A DNA stretch of 33,274 nt from Lachnospiraceae bacterium (GTDB lineage Bacteria; Bacillota_A; Clostridia; Lachnospirales; Lachnospiraceae): contig JAEEXJ010000028.1 in NCBI GenBank assembly GCA_016291475.1, positions 1 to 33,274 on the forward strand, in the 5' to 3' direction. The translations under genes and the position numbers were made by a program. Each line of letters starts with the position of its first letter. The stretch's first letter is position 1. The notes beneath the pieces were generated by a model. That model made no database searches and had not been told where the DNA came from. It was given only the letters and a program-made list of their open reading frames with translations. Below are positions 7,429 through 15,869 of this stretch, piece by piece.

Positions 7429-9744
7429 ATGAAGGATATTTCGGACATTAAAGACGGAACCATAACCGAAAGGGGAGGTATCTGCGAAAACCAGGATTTC
7501 ACCGATCCTAAGCTCCTTTATGAGGAGCTTGTTTCCCATGTCCGTAAATATCATCCCAGCGACGATATCACCATGATCGAGAAGGCATTTGCCCTTGCGG
7601 ACAGTGCACATAAAGGTCAGATCAGAAAATCGGGTGAGCCTTATATCATTCATCCCCTGAATGTTGCCATTATTCTGGCTGAACTGGAGATGGATAAAGA
7701 GACCATCGCCGCTGCGCTTCTTCATGACGTACTTGAAGATACCGAAGTATCGGAGACCAGTCTCAGACAGGAATTCGGAGATGAAGTTACTCTTCTTGTA
7801 TCCGGTGTAACTAAGCTGGAAAATATTCCTCTTTCCAGGAATATGGATCAGTCCGATGAAAAGCTTGAGATCCAGGCAGAAAACCTTCGTAAGATGTTCT
7901 ATGCGATGGCACGCGATATCAGAGTCATTCTGATAAAACTCGCTGACCGTCTCCATAATATGCGCACGCTCCAGTACCAGCCTCCCGCAAGCCAGATCAG
8001 GATCGCCAGAGAGACAATGGACATCTATTGTCCCATTGCACAGCGCCTCGGTATCAGCAGGATCAAGGTAGAACTGGACGATCTTTCCCTCAAGTATCTT
8101 GAGCCCGAAGCTTATAACGAACTCAAGAACGCTATCGCGGAAAAGAAAACAGAGCGTGAGGCTTACATCGAATCCATCGTAAAGGACGTTAAGGGATACA
8201 TCGATGAAGCCGGTATTAAAGCGAAAGTAAACGGAAGAGTCAAGCACTTCTTCTCCATCTACAAGAAGATGAAGAACCAGAACAAGACTCTCGATCAGAT
8301 ATACGATCTTTTTGCAGTCAGGATCATTGTTGATTCGGTAATGGACTGCTACGCGGCACTCGGCGTGATCCACGAAAATTACAAACCTATCCCGGGCAGG
8401 TTCAAAGATTATATTGCGATGCCCAAGGAGAACATGTATCAGTCGCTCCATACCACACTTATCGGTAAGGACGGACAGCCTTTCGAGATTCAGATAAGAA
8501 CCTTTGAAATGCACAAAGCTGCCGAATACGGTATCGCAGCTCATTGGAAATATAAGGAAGTCTCCAACGGACAGACGCCCGAAACAGGAGAGGAAGAAAA
8601 GCTCACCTGGCTCAGACAGATCCTTGAGTGGCAGCAGGATATGACCGACAACAAGGAGTTCATGAACCTGCTGAAGAATGACCTGGATCTTTTCTCCGAT
8701 TCGGTTTACTGCTTTACTCCCACGGGAGAAGTTAAGAACCTGCCTTCGGGATCTTGTCCCATCGATTTTGCGTATGCGATCCATTCCGCAGTTGGAAACC
8801 GTATGGTGGGTGCAAGGGTAAACGGAAAGCTGGTGCCTATCGATTACCGCATTAAGAACGGTGATCGTATCGAGATCATAACCAGTGCAAATATCAAGGG
8901 TCCCAGCGCAGACTGGCTCGGCATTGTAAAGAGTACTCAGGCCAAGAATAAGATCAATCAGTGGTTCAAGAGTGTTACCAAGGAAGATAACATCACCAAG
9001 GGCAAGGATATGCTCTTAACCTATGCCAAATCCAGAGGCATTGACATATATGCGATAATGACTCCCGAGTATCAGGAGGACATCGCATCCAAGTATTGTT
9101 ATCAGGATTGGAATTCGATCCTTGCAGCGGTCGGAAGAGGGGCGCTTAAAGAAGGACAGGTTCTCGGAAGACTCGAGGCGCTTTATGAGAAAGATCATCC
9201 TACGATCCTTTCAAATGAAGAAGTCATCGCTCAGGTCGCCGAAGCCAACCAGAATGCTTCCTCGAGGCACAGTCACGGAAACAACGGCGGTATTACCGTC
9301 AGGGGTATCACCGATCTTTCCGTCAGATTTTCCAAATGCTGTTCACCTGTTCCGGGCGATGAGATCGTGGGATTCGTTACAAGAGGAAGAGGAATATCGA
9401 TCCACAGAACGGACTGTATCAATATCCTTGCTCTTCCCGCTGATGAGAGAACCAGACTTATCGAAGCTTCATGGGCACCCGAATCTCTTAATTCCGGAAG
9501 CGGCAGTTATGAAGTTGATATCAGGATCTATGCCAATGACAGAAGCGGTATACTTGCTGATATATCCAGGATATTTACAGAGAAGAACATTTCGCTTCTC
9601 GGAGTAAATTCACGTGTTAATAAACAGCAGGTCGCTACCATACAGCTTACATTCGAGATTCACGGACGTGATGAGCTGGAAAATATCTGTGATAAGATCC
9701 GCGGTGTTCAGGGCGTAGTGGACATCGAAAGAGCCGGAGCATAA
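7429..9744 (+). CDS. relA: Bifunctional (p)ppGpp synthetase/hydrolase (Rel)
   Basis: Makes and degrades (p)ppGpp, the stringent-response alarmone. 771 residues with all domains in order: HD hydrolase (H99-D100 in ALLHDVLEDT; D173 in LADRLHNMRT), synthetase with RFKD at 324-327 followed by YIAMPKENMYQSLHT, TGS (from about 424, VYCFTPTGEVKNLP), a helical part, the zinc-finger segment (FSKCCSPVPGDEIVGF...HRTDC) and the C-terminal ACT domain (from about 700). The RFKD form (RxKD) is the one found in bifunctional Rel/SpoT enzymes, against ExDD in synthetase-only RelA; with the intact HD site this indicates both activities. The N-terminal 25 residues before DPKLLYEELV are extra and the start site (GCAGG, three bases) is weak, so the true start might be slightly downstream. 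Confidence 0.97.
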   Translation: MKDISDIKDGTITERGGICENQDFTDPKLLYEELVSHVRKYHPSDDITMIEKAFALADSAHKGQIRKSGEPYIIHPLNVAIILAELEMDKETIAAALLHDVLEDTEVSETSLRQEFGDEVTLLVSGVTKLENIPLSRNMDQSDEKLEIQAENLRKMFYAMARDIRVILIKLADRLHNMRTLQYQPPASQIRIARETMDIYCPIAQRLGISRIKVELDDLSLKYLEPEAYNELKNAIAEKKTEREAYIESIVKDVKGYIDEAGIKAKVNGRVKHFFSIYKKMKNQNKTLDQIYDLFAVRIIVDSVMDCYAALGVIHENYKPIPGRFKDYIAMPKENMYQSLHTTLIGKDGQPFEIQIRTFEMHKAAEYGIAAHWKYKEVSNGQTPETGEEEKLTWLRQILEWQQDMTDNKEFMNLLKNDLDLFSDSVYCFTPTGEVKNLPSGSCPIDFAYAIHSAVGNRMVGARVNGKLVPIDYRIKNGDRIEIITSANIKGPSADWLGIVKSTQAKNKINQWFKSVTKEDNITKGKDMLLTYAKSRGIDIYAIMTPEYQEDIASKYCYQDWNSILAAVGRGALKEGQVLGRLEALYEKDHPTILSNEEVIAQVAEANQNASSRHSHGNNGGITVRGITDLSVRFSKCCSPVPGDEIVGFVTRGRGISIHRTDCINILALPADERTRLIEASWAPESLNSGSGSYEVDIRIYANDRSGILADISRIFTEKNISLLGVNSRVNKQQVATIQLTFEIHGRDELENICDKIRGVQGVVDIERAGA

Positions 9745-9753
9745 TATAACCGA

Positions 9754-9766
9754 GTGACAGTGGGGA
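9754..9766 (+). repeat. Half unit of palindrome family B (GTGACAGTGGGGA)
   Basis: Thirteen bases identical to one end of the palindrome at 24175-24202 read on its other strand. The GGGGA, followed by GAAGG, serves as ribosome site of the MBL gene. Confidence 0.5.
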
Positions 9767-9773
9767 GAAGGTT

Positions 9774-10445
9774 ATGGGTAAGATCAAGATAGGCGGAATG
9801 GTCATAGGAAGCGTCCAGACCAATTGCTATTTCGCATACAGAGAAGGCGAGAAGGATTGCATCGTATTTGATGCTCCCGATACCGGCAAAGAGATCGTAA
9901 GACGTATCGAAGGAGCGGGACTTCATGTGCGTGCACTTCTCCTTACTCACGGTCATTTTGATCATATAATGGGTGCACAGGATCTTCGTACATCCGCTTC
10001 CGGCCTTGCGGAGAGCAGGGGAGAGGATGCGGTTAAGATATATGCTCCGTCATCGGAAAAGGAAATGCTTTCCGATTCATCCTTTAACATGACTGCGATG
10101 ATGGGAACTCCCATGACGGTACGTCCCAATGAATGGCTGGAAGACGGTCAGGAACTTGAGATCGCCGGTATTAAGATCAAGGTTATCTTCACACCCGGAC
10201 ACACTCCCGGAAGTGCATCGTTTTATATCGAGGAAGGCGGATTTCTTATATCGGGAGATACTCTTTTCCAGGAATCCGTGGGAAGAACGGATTTCAGAGG
10301 AGGAAGTACGAAGACGCTGATGGAGAGCATTCAAAACAAACTCTTTACACTTCCCGATGATACACAGGTTTTTCCCGGTCACGGAGCTTCTACAACGATC
10401 GGTCACGAGAAAAAGTACAATCCTTTTTTTACTGATGAATTTTAG
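9774..10445 (+). CDS. MBL-fold metallo-hydrolase (glyoxalase II-like)
   Basis: 223 residues with the di-metal metallo-beta-lactamase signature: LLTHGHFDH (H59, H61, D63, H64), GHTPGSASFY, SGDTLFQESVGRTD (bridging Asp) and FPGHGASTTIGHEK (last His). This subgroup is usually labelled hydroxyacylglutathione hydrolase-like, but Clostridia mostly lack glutathione, so the substrate is probably another thioester or bacillithiol-type conjugate, or unknown. It lies between rel and hemZ, a position I know for this family in Lachnospiraceae. GGAGAAGG upstream is a strong ribosome site and partly derives from a palindrome half unit. Confidence 0.92.
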   Translation: MGKIKIGGMVIGSVQTNCYFAYREGEKDCIVFDAPDTGKEIVRRIEGAGLHVRALLLTHGHFDHIMGAQDLRTSASGLAESRGEDAVKIYAPSSEKEMLSDSSFNMTAMMGTPMTVRPNEWLEDGQELEIAGIKIKVIFTPGHTPGSASFYIEEGGFLISGDTLFQESVGRTDFRGGSTKTLMESIQNKLFTLPDDTQVFPGHGASTTIGHEKKYNPFFTDEF

Positions 10446-10450
10446 ACGAT

Positions 10451-10473
10451 TGTGGGGACGTACCCCGTTGTCA
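10451..10473 (+). repeat. Palindrome family B unit
   Basis: Contains GTGGGGACGTACCC, shared exactly (reverse strand) with 24183-24196, then CGTTGTCA against AATGTCAC there. It fills the gap between the MBL and zinc-ribbon genes, six bases after the MBL stop. Confidence 0.65.
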
Positions 10474-10492
10474 GCTGTAAGGAGGGCTTGCG

Positions 10493-10912
10493 ATGATTTA
10501 CTGTCCGAAATGCAAAGAATCACTTGGCGATAACATTACAACCTGTCCTTTTTGTTTTCATGAGATAACCGATTATGAACGCGTTCTTATAGCCAAGGAA
10601 CAGCGCAAGGAAGAAGATGATGCTCATTATGAGGAGATCATGAAGGCTGAAGCTTATGCCAGGATAAGGCTGGTCTGCATGCTTGGTGCCGCTGTTTATC
10701 TGGTAGTGCTTTTCCTCATATTCAGCATTCTTATGTACGCCGGTCTGCTTATGCCTGCTTTTACCGTGTTTTCCGTCGGCATGATTTTTTATCTGTTGAT
10801 GTCCGCATATTTGATCTTCATAAAGAAGATAAATAATTGCCCGCATTGCGGAAAATACCTGTTTAGAAACTGGGGAACAAATTGTCAGTGGTGCGGCGGA
10901 ATAATTCGTTAG
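10493..10912 (+). CDS. Two-zinc-ribbon membrane protein
   Basis: 139 residues. A zinc ribbon opens the protein (CPKCKESL...CPFC, four Cys) and a second closes it (CPHCGKYL...CQWCGG). Between them lie a charged helix and two membrane helices (about residues 60-112: MLGAAVYLVVLFLIFSILMY and a following one), so both ribbons should face the cytoplasm. No enzymatic motif is seen. GGAGG seven bases before the ATG. Sandwiched between the MBL gene and hemZ, with only four bases to hemZ. Function unknown. Confidence 0.85.
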   Translation: MIYCPKCKESLGDNITTCPFCFHEITDYERVLIAKEQRKEEDDAHYEEIMKAEAYARIRLVCMLGAAVYLVVLFLIFSILMYAGLLMPAFTVFSVGMIFYLLMSAYLIFIKKINNCPHCGKYLFRNWGTNCQWCGGIIR

Positions 10913-10916
10913 AGAT

Positions 10917-12500
10917 ATGAATAATACTTATGTTTATATTGAACCGGAGAAGTTTTTGATGGATGTTCTGGCGCTTCTCCGGTCCTTTTATGCAAAACTG
11001 GATATAAAACCCGTAGTCCCCGAGAGCAGGGAGGATGTCAAAGCGGATGCTGAAAAAGCAGGTTATTTTTTCAGTGTTAAGGTTATGGAAGACGGAAATG
11101 CATCGGTTTCTTTTAAGGGAAACGGATTTGTATTTTCGCCTGAAAAATCTTCACCGGATGATTTCACTTCCTACAAAAAAGAACTGTGCAGAAAGCTTTA
11201 TTCTGTATTTAAAGAAGATACGGGCAGGGATCTTCCATGGGGAATGATGAACGGTGTTCGTCCCACAAAGCCTGCCTTTATCGCCGCGATGTCGGGAAGA
11301 GGAAAGTCTGAGTCCGATGAGTATTACAAGTCTGAATATCTTGTTACCGATGAAAAAGCCGATATGTCCTGGGATATCGCAAGGTCGGAGCTGAATGTTC
11401 TAGGCGGATGCGAACACGTTGAAAGCAGATGCTCCGGTGACAGGAGAGGGTATGCAGGCGGATATTCCGTTTATATAGGAATCCCCTTTTGCCCCAGCAG
11501 ATGTTTGTATTGTTCCTTTACTGCTTATCCTTTGGCGGCATTTAAAGACAGCGGAGATGCTTATGTACAGGCTCTTACGGAGGAGATGAAAGCTTGCTCC
11601 CAAATCTTCCCCGGGAAAGCACCTGACAGCGTTTATATGGGAGGAGGTACACCCACCGCACTTAACGCCGGGCAGCTGGACCGTATCATATCGGTTGCGG
11701 AAGATGTATATTTTACGGGACCTTCCATGGAATTTACCGTTGAAGCCGGAAGAGCCGATTCCATCACGGAAGATAAATTAAAGGTTTTGAAAAAACACGG
11801 AATATCCAGAATATCCGTTAATCCCCAGACCTTTAATCAAAAAACTCTCGATCTTATCGGAAGGAAAGCTACGGCCGATGAGACGGTTAAGGCGTTTAAC
11901 CTTGCAAGGGAGATGGGATTTGACAATATCAATATGGATATCATCCTTGGACTTCCCGGTGAAGGAACGGATGAAGTAAAACATACCTGTGAAGTGATAG
12001 AAAAACTTAGGCCCGATTCGCTTACGGTTCATTCACTTGCTCTTAAGAGGGCATCTTTCCTCGGCGAGTGGATAGAAAAGAACGGTCACTCCGCATTTAC
12101 GAATACCGATGAAATACAGTCTCTGGCCAGGGACTGTGCATCGAATATCGGTCTCGAACCTTATTATCTGTACAGGCAAAAGGATATGTCCGGAGGATTT
12201 GAAAATATCGGTTATGCCCTTCCCGGAAAAGAGTGTCTTTACAATGTGGTCATGATGGAAGAAGTCCAGAGCGTCCTTGCTTTCGGAGCGGGGACCATCA
12301 GTAAAAAAGTTGTCCCCGCATCAAACGGAACAGGGGGACGGTTCTGTCGTTCCACAGATTCACCGAGCCTCGGAGAACTGATCCGCTCCGGAGATGCTCT
12401 TCATATGGATATTTCCAGATGCGAAAATTTTAAAGAAGTGGGAGATTACATAAATCGTCTGCCCGAACTCATAGAACGCAAAAAAGAATTGTTTAACTAA
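10917..12500 (+). CDS. hemZ: HemZ-type radical SAM coproporphyrinogen dehydrogenase-like protein
   Basis: 527 residues. The radical-SAM cluster motif is FCPSRCLYC (C192, C196, C199), followed by MGGGTPTAL (SAM-binding GGE-like motif), the VEAGRADSI strand and NMDIILGLPGEG. The N-terminal 160 residues form the extra domain that separates HemZ from HemN. The family is annotated for oxygen-independent coproporphyrinogen III oxidation, but many relatives lack proof and some handle haem in other ways; there are no other haem genes here. Oddity: codons 471-480 (GTGGRFCRST) are a REP unit (12327-12354) inside the frame near the C terminus. The remaining tail (DYINRLPELIERKKEL) is family-like, so the insertion kept the frame. 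Start four bases after the previous stop. Confidence 0.88.
   Translation: MNNTYVYIEPEKFLMDVLALLRSFYAKLDIKPVVPESREDVKADAEKAGYFFSVKVMEDGNASVSFKGNGFVFSPEKSSPDDFTSYKKELCRKLYSVFKEDTGRDLPWGMMNGVRPTKPAFIAAMSGRGKSESDEYYKSEYLVTDEKADMSWDIARSELNVLGGCEHVESRCSGDRRGYAGGYSVYIGIPFCPSRCLYCSFTAYPLAAFKDSGDAYVQALTEEMKACSQIFPGKAPDSVYMGGGTPTALNAGQLDRIISVAEDVYFTGPSMEFTVEAGRADSITEDKLKVLKKHGISRISVNPQTFNQKTLDLIGRKATADETVKAFNLAREMGFDNINMDIILGLPGEGTDEVKHTCEVIEKLRPDSLTVHSLALKRASFLGEWIEKNGHSAFTNTDEIQSLARDCASNIGLEPYYLYRQKDMSGGFENIGYALPGKECLYNVVMMEEVQSVLAFGAGTISKKVVPASNGTGGRFCRSTDSPSLGELIRSGDALHMDISRCENFKEVGDYINRLPELIERKKELFN
12327..12354 (+). repeat. REP unit (family A) inside hemZ
   Basis: 28 bases beginning GGAACAGGGGGACGG and ending GTCGTTCCA, identical to the unit at 12506-12533 apart from one base at the end. 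Ends GGAAC/GTTCC are inverted. It is in frame with hemZ. Confidence 0.85.
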
Positions 12501-12505
12501 AAAAT

Positions 12506-12575
12506 GGAACAGGGGGACGGTTCTGTCGTTTCATATATTCTAAAAGGTGAAACGACAGAACCGTCCCCTTGTTTT
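12506..12575. repeat. Inverted pair of REP units 5' of the RAYT gene
   Basis: Unit one (12506-12533) and unit two (12548-12575, reversed) pair almost perfectly over 26 bases around a 14-base loop. This is the classic two-unit REP (BIME-like) form and lies six bases after the hemZ stop. Confidence 0.9.
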
Positions 12576-12763
12576 AACATTTTTTGTCTATTTAGTATAT
12601 TTTTCTGTGACGTGTGCGTCATATCTGACTTTATTATTCCGGTATCTCCAGCGTTTTCGCGGTTTTCTTTTTTCCACATTGTGTCAATATCATTTAATCG
12701 TTCAATGGGATAGTATTCTCTTACATGTTTGAAATATCTATGTGGATTTAAGGAGAATACCTA

Positions 12764-13591
12764 ATGCCGAGGCGCGCGCGAATAATAAGTAATACGAATA
12801 TATATCATGTAATGATCAGAGGAATCAACAGACAGATTATTTTTGAGGATGATGAAGATTATAAGAAATTTCTTTATATTCTTCTTGATTGTGTAAAGAA
12901 AACAGAATGCCGTATATATGCGTACTGTCTGATGCCTAATCATGTTCATTTACTGGTTGATCCACGTTTTAGCACGATTGAGACTGTTATGAAAAGCATA
13001 GGAATCAGGTATGCAAGATTCTACAATGATAAGTACCAGCGAACCGGTCATCTTTTTCAAGATAGATTTAGAAGTGAGAATGTAGAAGATGATAGATACT
13101 TTTTGGTAGTTCTGCGATATTTTTTGCAAAATCCGTTAAAAGCCGGATTAGAGAATGAGTTAGGCCAATATCCGTGGAGCAGTTATAAAATCTATAAGAA
13201 TAGAAATGATTATATAACAGATGCAAAATTTGCTATAGATTTAGCGGGAGATAAGGAAAAACTACTTGAGTTCCTAAATGAAAAAAATGATGATGAAGCG
13301 ATGGAAATGAAGACGCATCGTAAAATTCGTTTAAATGATGCAAAGGATGTACTTGAGGCGGTTTCAGGCTGCAGAAATGTAGCTGATTTTCAGAACATGG
13401 ATTCAGACGAGCAAGCAAAGACTATTGAAGAACTTTATAAACGAGGACTATCGATGTTTCAAATCAGTCTGTTGTCTGGAAAATCTAAAACAACGATATA
13501 TCGTAAGTTGAAGGGTGAAACGAAAGAGCCGTCCCGCCGTTCCGTTAACAAAAAAGTGGAACGAAAGAACCGTCCCTTCGTTCCACATTAA
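12764..13591 (+). CDS. REP-associated tyrosine transposase (RAYT, Y1/TnpA family)
   Basis: HUH single-strand nuclease related to IS200/IS605 TnpA, thought to cut and mobilise REP hairpins. 275 residues. The HUH pair is H60-V-H62 in PNHVHLLV; the nucleophile is Y119 in RYFLQNPLKAGL. An N-terminal RRAR start and YPWSSY after the active site are family marks. About residues 215-250 add a helix-turn-helix (YKRGLSMFQISLLSGKSKTTIYRKL). Residues 251-275 are encoded entirely by two REP units, so the repeats have become the protein's tail. AAGGAG eight bases before the ATG. The gene is more AT-rich than its neighbours by eye, which suggests acquisition. All catalytic residues are present, so it may be active. 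Confidence 0.93.
   Translation: MPRRARIISNTNIYHVMIRGINRQIIFEDDEDYKKFLYILLDCVKKTECRIYAYCLMPNHVHLLVDPRFSTIETVMKSIGIRYARFYNDKYQRTGHLFQDRFRSENVEDDRYFLVVLRYFLQNPLKAGLENELGQYPWSSYKIYKNRNDYITDAKFAIDLAGDKEKLLEFLNEKNDDEAMEMKTHRKIRLNDAKDVLEAVSGCRNVADFQNMDSDEQAKTIEELYKRGLSMFQISLLSGKSKTTIYRKLKGETKEPSRRSVNKKVERKNRPFVPH
13516..13585 (+). repeat. Two same-orientation REP units at the RAYT 3' end
   Basis: Units 13516-13543 and 13557-13585 share RAACGAAAGARCCGTCCC. The second has 9-bp perfect inverted ends (TGGAACGAA/TTCGTTCCA). Both are the reverse of the family A orientation in hemZ, and both are coding. Confidence 0.85.
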
Positions 13592-13602
13592 TGGGTTTAT
13601 GA

Positions 13603-14901
13603 TTATTTGGTGGTAACTTTATTTCTTCCTTCCGACTTGGACAGATACAAAGCCTGATCCATTCTGTCAAAAGCTGAGGTGAATTCGTCATCTTTCAGGA
13701 TCTCGGTAACTCCTGTGCTGACGGTAATGTTTCCTGCTACATTGAAGTCTTCCGACTGAACCATTGACCTGATCTCTTCGGCATATCCGTGAGCTTTGGT
13801 GGAATCCGCATCATAGCATACTGCTACAAACTCTTCTCCGCCCCATCTTCCGATAACGACATTCTTCTTGGAGAAGTATTCCTTGATCATGAATGCGAAA
13901 TGCTTGAGTGTCATATCACCGACCGCATGTCCGAAGGTATCGTTGACGTTCTTGAAGAAGTCGATATCGAACATCATCATTGATACTTTTCTGTCGGTTC
14001 TTCCGACTATTTCGATGGCGTTATGGATCTCCGTCTCGATCCTTCCGTGATTGAAAATATCGGTGAGAGTATCCTTGGAGGCCAGCTCTTCATATTTTTT
14101 TAATGTGGACATCAGCTGAACCGAATTTTCGTGGATGTCCTGAACCATGAAGACATAACGGAAGTCTTCGGCGTTATTGGTCTCCGCACGGGAGAAGATC
14201 AGCTTGACCCAGATATAAATGCCCTCGAGATTTTTCATCAGGCAGTCAAAAGAAGACGTACGTCCGGGTTCAAGGTGTTTTTTCAGGTATTCGGGATCCG
14301 TTCTTTCAAGGAACAGCTCCTTATCATCGGGCCAGATCATATTGACGATCATCATTCTCCACTGGGAGTACTTGATCTCAACATCCATTGTATCATCGGA
14401 TATCTCAGTGATGCTGATGCTGGAGGTGGTGTCCTTGAACAGATCTATATACATGGAGAAAAGATATGTGTTCTGGATGGTGTTTACCTTTTCCTTGGTC
14501 AAAAACTCCTGCATATAATCACTGGAGTCCAGCTCGTAAAGGATCATTATGTGGAAATTATCCACGTAAGGCGCTATGGTCATCTGGACGGAATGAGGTG
14601 TTCCGTTTTTGAAGAGCTTAAGTCTTCGGCTGTATTTTCCTTTGAATTTCCCGATTCTGGGTATGAATACCTGATAATCTTCCGTAACTTCTTTGTCCTG
14701 TTCGTTTTTTAGATGAAACCAAAGCTTCTGAGTAAGAGCCTTGTAACTTCCCGTATCATCTATGAAATCCTCGAACAGACCCTTTTTTGTAAGGGTTTTG
14801 TAAGTGTCGGCATCCGAATCTATCACGACAATGGCATCGATGCCCTGCTCGATAAAAGAGGCTGCGTCATTCAAAGTGAAATCATCCAGTGTTTTTGCCA
14901 T
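13603..14901 (-). CDS. GGDEF diguanylate cyclase with PAS-like sensor region
   Basis: Makes cyclic di-GMP from two GTP. 432 residues. Residues 1-265 contain one or two PAS-like sensor folds (for example SQWRMMIVNMIWPDD and YIWVKLIFSRAETNN...YVFMVQDIHE) with no membrane segment. From KDTLTDIFNHGR onward it is a GGDEF domain: FDIDFFKNVNDTFGHAVGD and the active motif RWGGEEF (GGEEF 354-358). The RxxD inhibitory site is absent five residues upstream of GGEEF, so classical product inhibition is not expected. GGAGG lies seven bases before the ATG. The gene is convergent with the RAYT gene, 11 bases apart. The ligand of the sensor part is unknown. Confidence 0.93.
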   Translation of the reverse strand: MAKTLDDFTLNDAASFIEQGIDAIVVIDSDADTYKTLTKKGLFEDFIDDTGSYKALTQKLWFHLKNEQDKEVTEDYQVFIPRIGKFKGKYSRRLKLFKNGTPHSVQMTIAPYVDNFHIMILYELDSSDYMQEFLTKEKVNTIQNTYLFSMYIDLFKDTTSSISITEISDDTMDVEIKYSQWRMMIVNMIWPDDKELFLERTDPEYLKKHLEPGRTSSFDCLMKNLEGIYIWVKLIFSRAETNNAEDFRYVFMVQDIHENSVQLMSTLKKYEELASKDTLTDIFNHGRIETEIHNAIEIVGRTDRKVSMMMFDIDFFKNVNDTFGHAVGDMTLKHFAFMIKEYFSKKNVVIGRWGGEEFVAVCYDADSTKAHGYAEEIRSMVQSEDFNVAGNITVSTGVTEILKDDEFTSAFDRMDQALYLSKSEGRNKVTTK

Positions 14902-14991
14902 AACAAATCCTCCGAATATGGTAATCCACTAGTTTATTATACCGCTTTTATAACTTTAAGTTAACATTATGCTCAAATTACAAGGCGATAA

Positions 14992-15053
14992 TTGCAAGAA
15001 ATCCCCATATGTGCTAATATTTTACCGATTTTATCACTTTAATTTATTAAAGT
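14992..15053 (+). promoter_or_regulatory. Promoter and palindrome of the amino acid ABC operon
   Basis: -35 TTGCAA (14992-14997), 17-base spacer ending TGTGC (TG near the -10), -10 TAATAT (15015-15020). Downstream, ACTTTAAT-TT-ATTAAAGT (15036-15053) is a perfect palindrome placed in the early leader, a possible operator. The layout closely resembles that before hisS. Confidence 0.7.
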
Positions 15054-15077
15054 AATTTGATATGAGGAGTATTTATT

Positions 15078-15866
15078 ATGAAAAAGAGTAAGATCATCGC
15101 AACTCTCATGTGCGGGGTTCTCACCGCAGGACTAATTACTGCTTGCGGCCCCATTCATGAGGCAACCTTTACCGTAGGATTTGATGCGGAATTTCCTCCT
15201 TACGGTTATATGGATGACAACGGAGAGTACACCGGATTTGACCTTGAACTTGCAGAGGAAGTCTGCAAGCGTAACGGATGGGAACTTGTAAAACAGCCCA
15301 TTGACTGGGATGCCAAGGATGCCGAACTTAATTCCGGTACCATCGACTGCATCTGGAACGGATTTACCATCAACGGACGTGAAGATCAGTACACTTTCAC
15401 CGATCCTTATGTAGATAACAGCCAGGTAGTTATCGTAGCAGAGGAAAGCGGAATCGCATCTCTCGCAGATCTTGCCGGTAAGAATGTAGGCGTTCAGAAG
15501 GATTCTTCCGCGCTTGCCGCTCTTGAGGGGGATCAGGCCGATGTCGCAGCTACCTTCGCAGAGCTTACCCAGTACGGTGATTACAACACTGCATACCTTG
15601 ATCTTAAGCAGGGCGTGCTTGATGCCATCTGCATCGATATCGGAGTTGCAAATTACCTTCTCGGACAGACCGATGGCGGTTTCGTAATCCTGGACGAGCA
15701 GCTTGCTACCGAGCAGTACGGAGTAGGATTCAAGCTTGGAAACACCGAGCTTCGCGATAAGGTTCAGAAGACTCTTGAGGAGATGGCAGCTGACGGCACC
15801 CTTGCTCAGATTGCCGAAAAGTATGCCGATTACGGTATCCCCGAATCTGTTTGCCTCGGAAAATAA
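15078..15866 (+). CDS. Amino acid ABC transporter substrate-binding lipoprotein
   Basis: 262 residues. Lipoprotein signal: KKSKIIA, a hydrophobic core and ITAC with C23 as the lipidated Cys. The mature part is the SBP family 3 fold (YGYMDDNGEYTGFDLELAEE, DCIWNGFTI, VGVQKDSSA), which binds polar amino acids outside the membrane. GAGGAG eight bases before the ATG. First gene of a complete three-gene importer with its own promoter. The specific amino acid (Glu/Gln, Cys, His/Arg type) cannot be read from the sequence. Confidence 0.95.
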   Translation: MKKSKIIATLMCGVLTAGLITACGPIHEATFTVGFDAEFPPYGYMDDNGEYTGFDLELAEEVCKRNGWELVKQPIDWDAKDAELNSGTIDCIWNGFTINGREDQYTFTDPYVDNSQVVIVAEESGIASLADLAGKNVGVQKDSSALAALEGDQADVAATFAELTQYGDYNTAYLDLKQGVLDAICIDIGVANYLLGQTDGGFVILDEQLATEQYGVGFKLGNTELRDKVQKTLEEMAADGTLAQIAEKYADYGIPESVCLGK

Positions 15867-15869
15867 TTC

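Larger units (their letters stand above)
12506..13591 (+). mobile_element. REP-associated transposase with flanking REP units (REPtron)
   Basis: The transposase gene is bracketed by REP units: an inverted pair on the 5' side and two same-orientation units at its own 3' end. There is no IS-like terminal inverted repeat or target duplication that I can see, as expected for such domesticated Y1 elements. Confidence 0.75.

Noticed and set aside
7399..8784. 461-codon open frame on the minus strand opposite rel
   Set aside because: It mirrors the codon pattern of rel, has no ribosome site or family features, and overlaps a gene of certain identity.
12504..12732. Two small plus-strand frames after hemZ
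   Set aside because: They consist mainly of REP units and AT-rich spacer and have no start signals.
12506..13591. CRISPR-like repeats
   Set aside because: The repeats are few, of mixed orientation and without regular spacers; they are REP units of a RAYT, and no cas gene is present.
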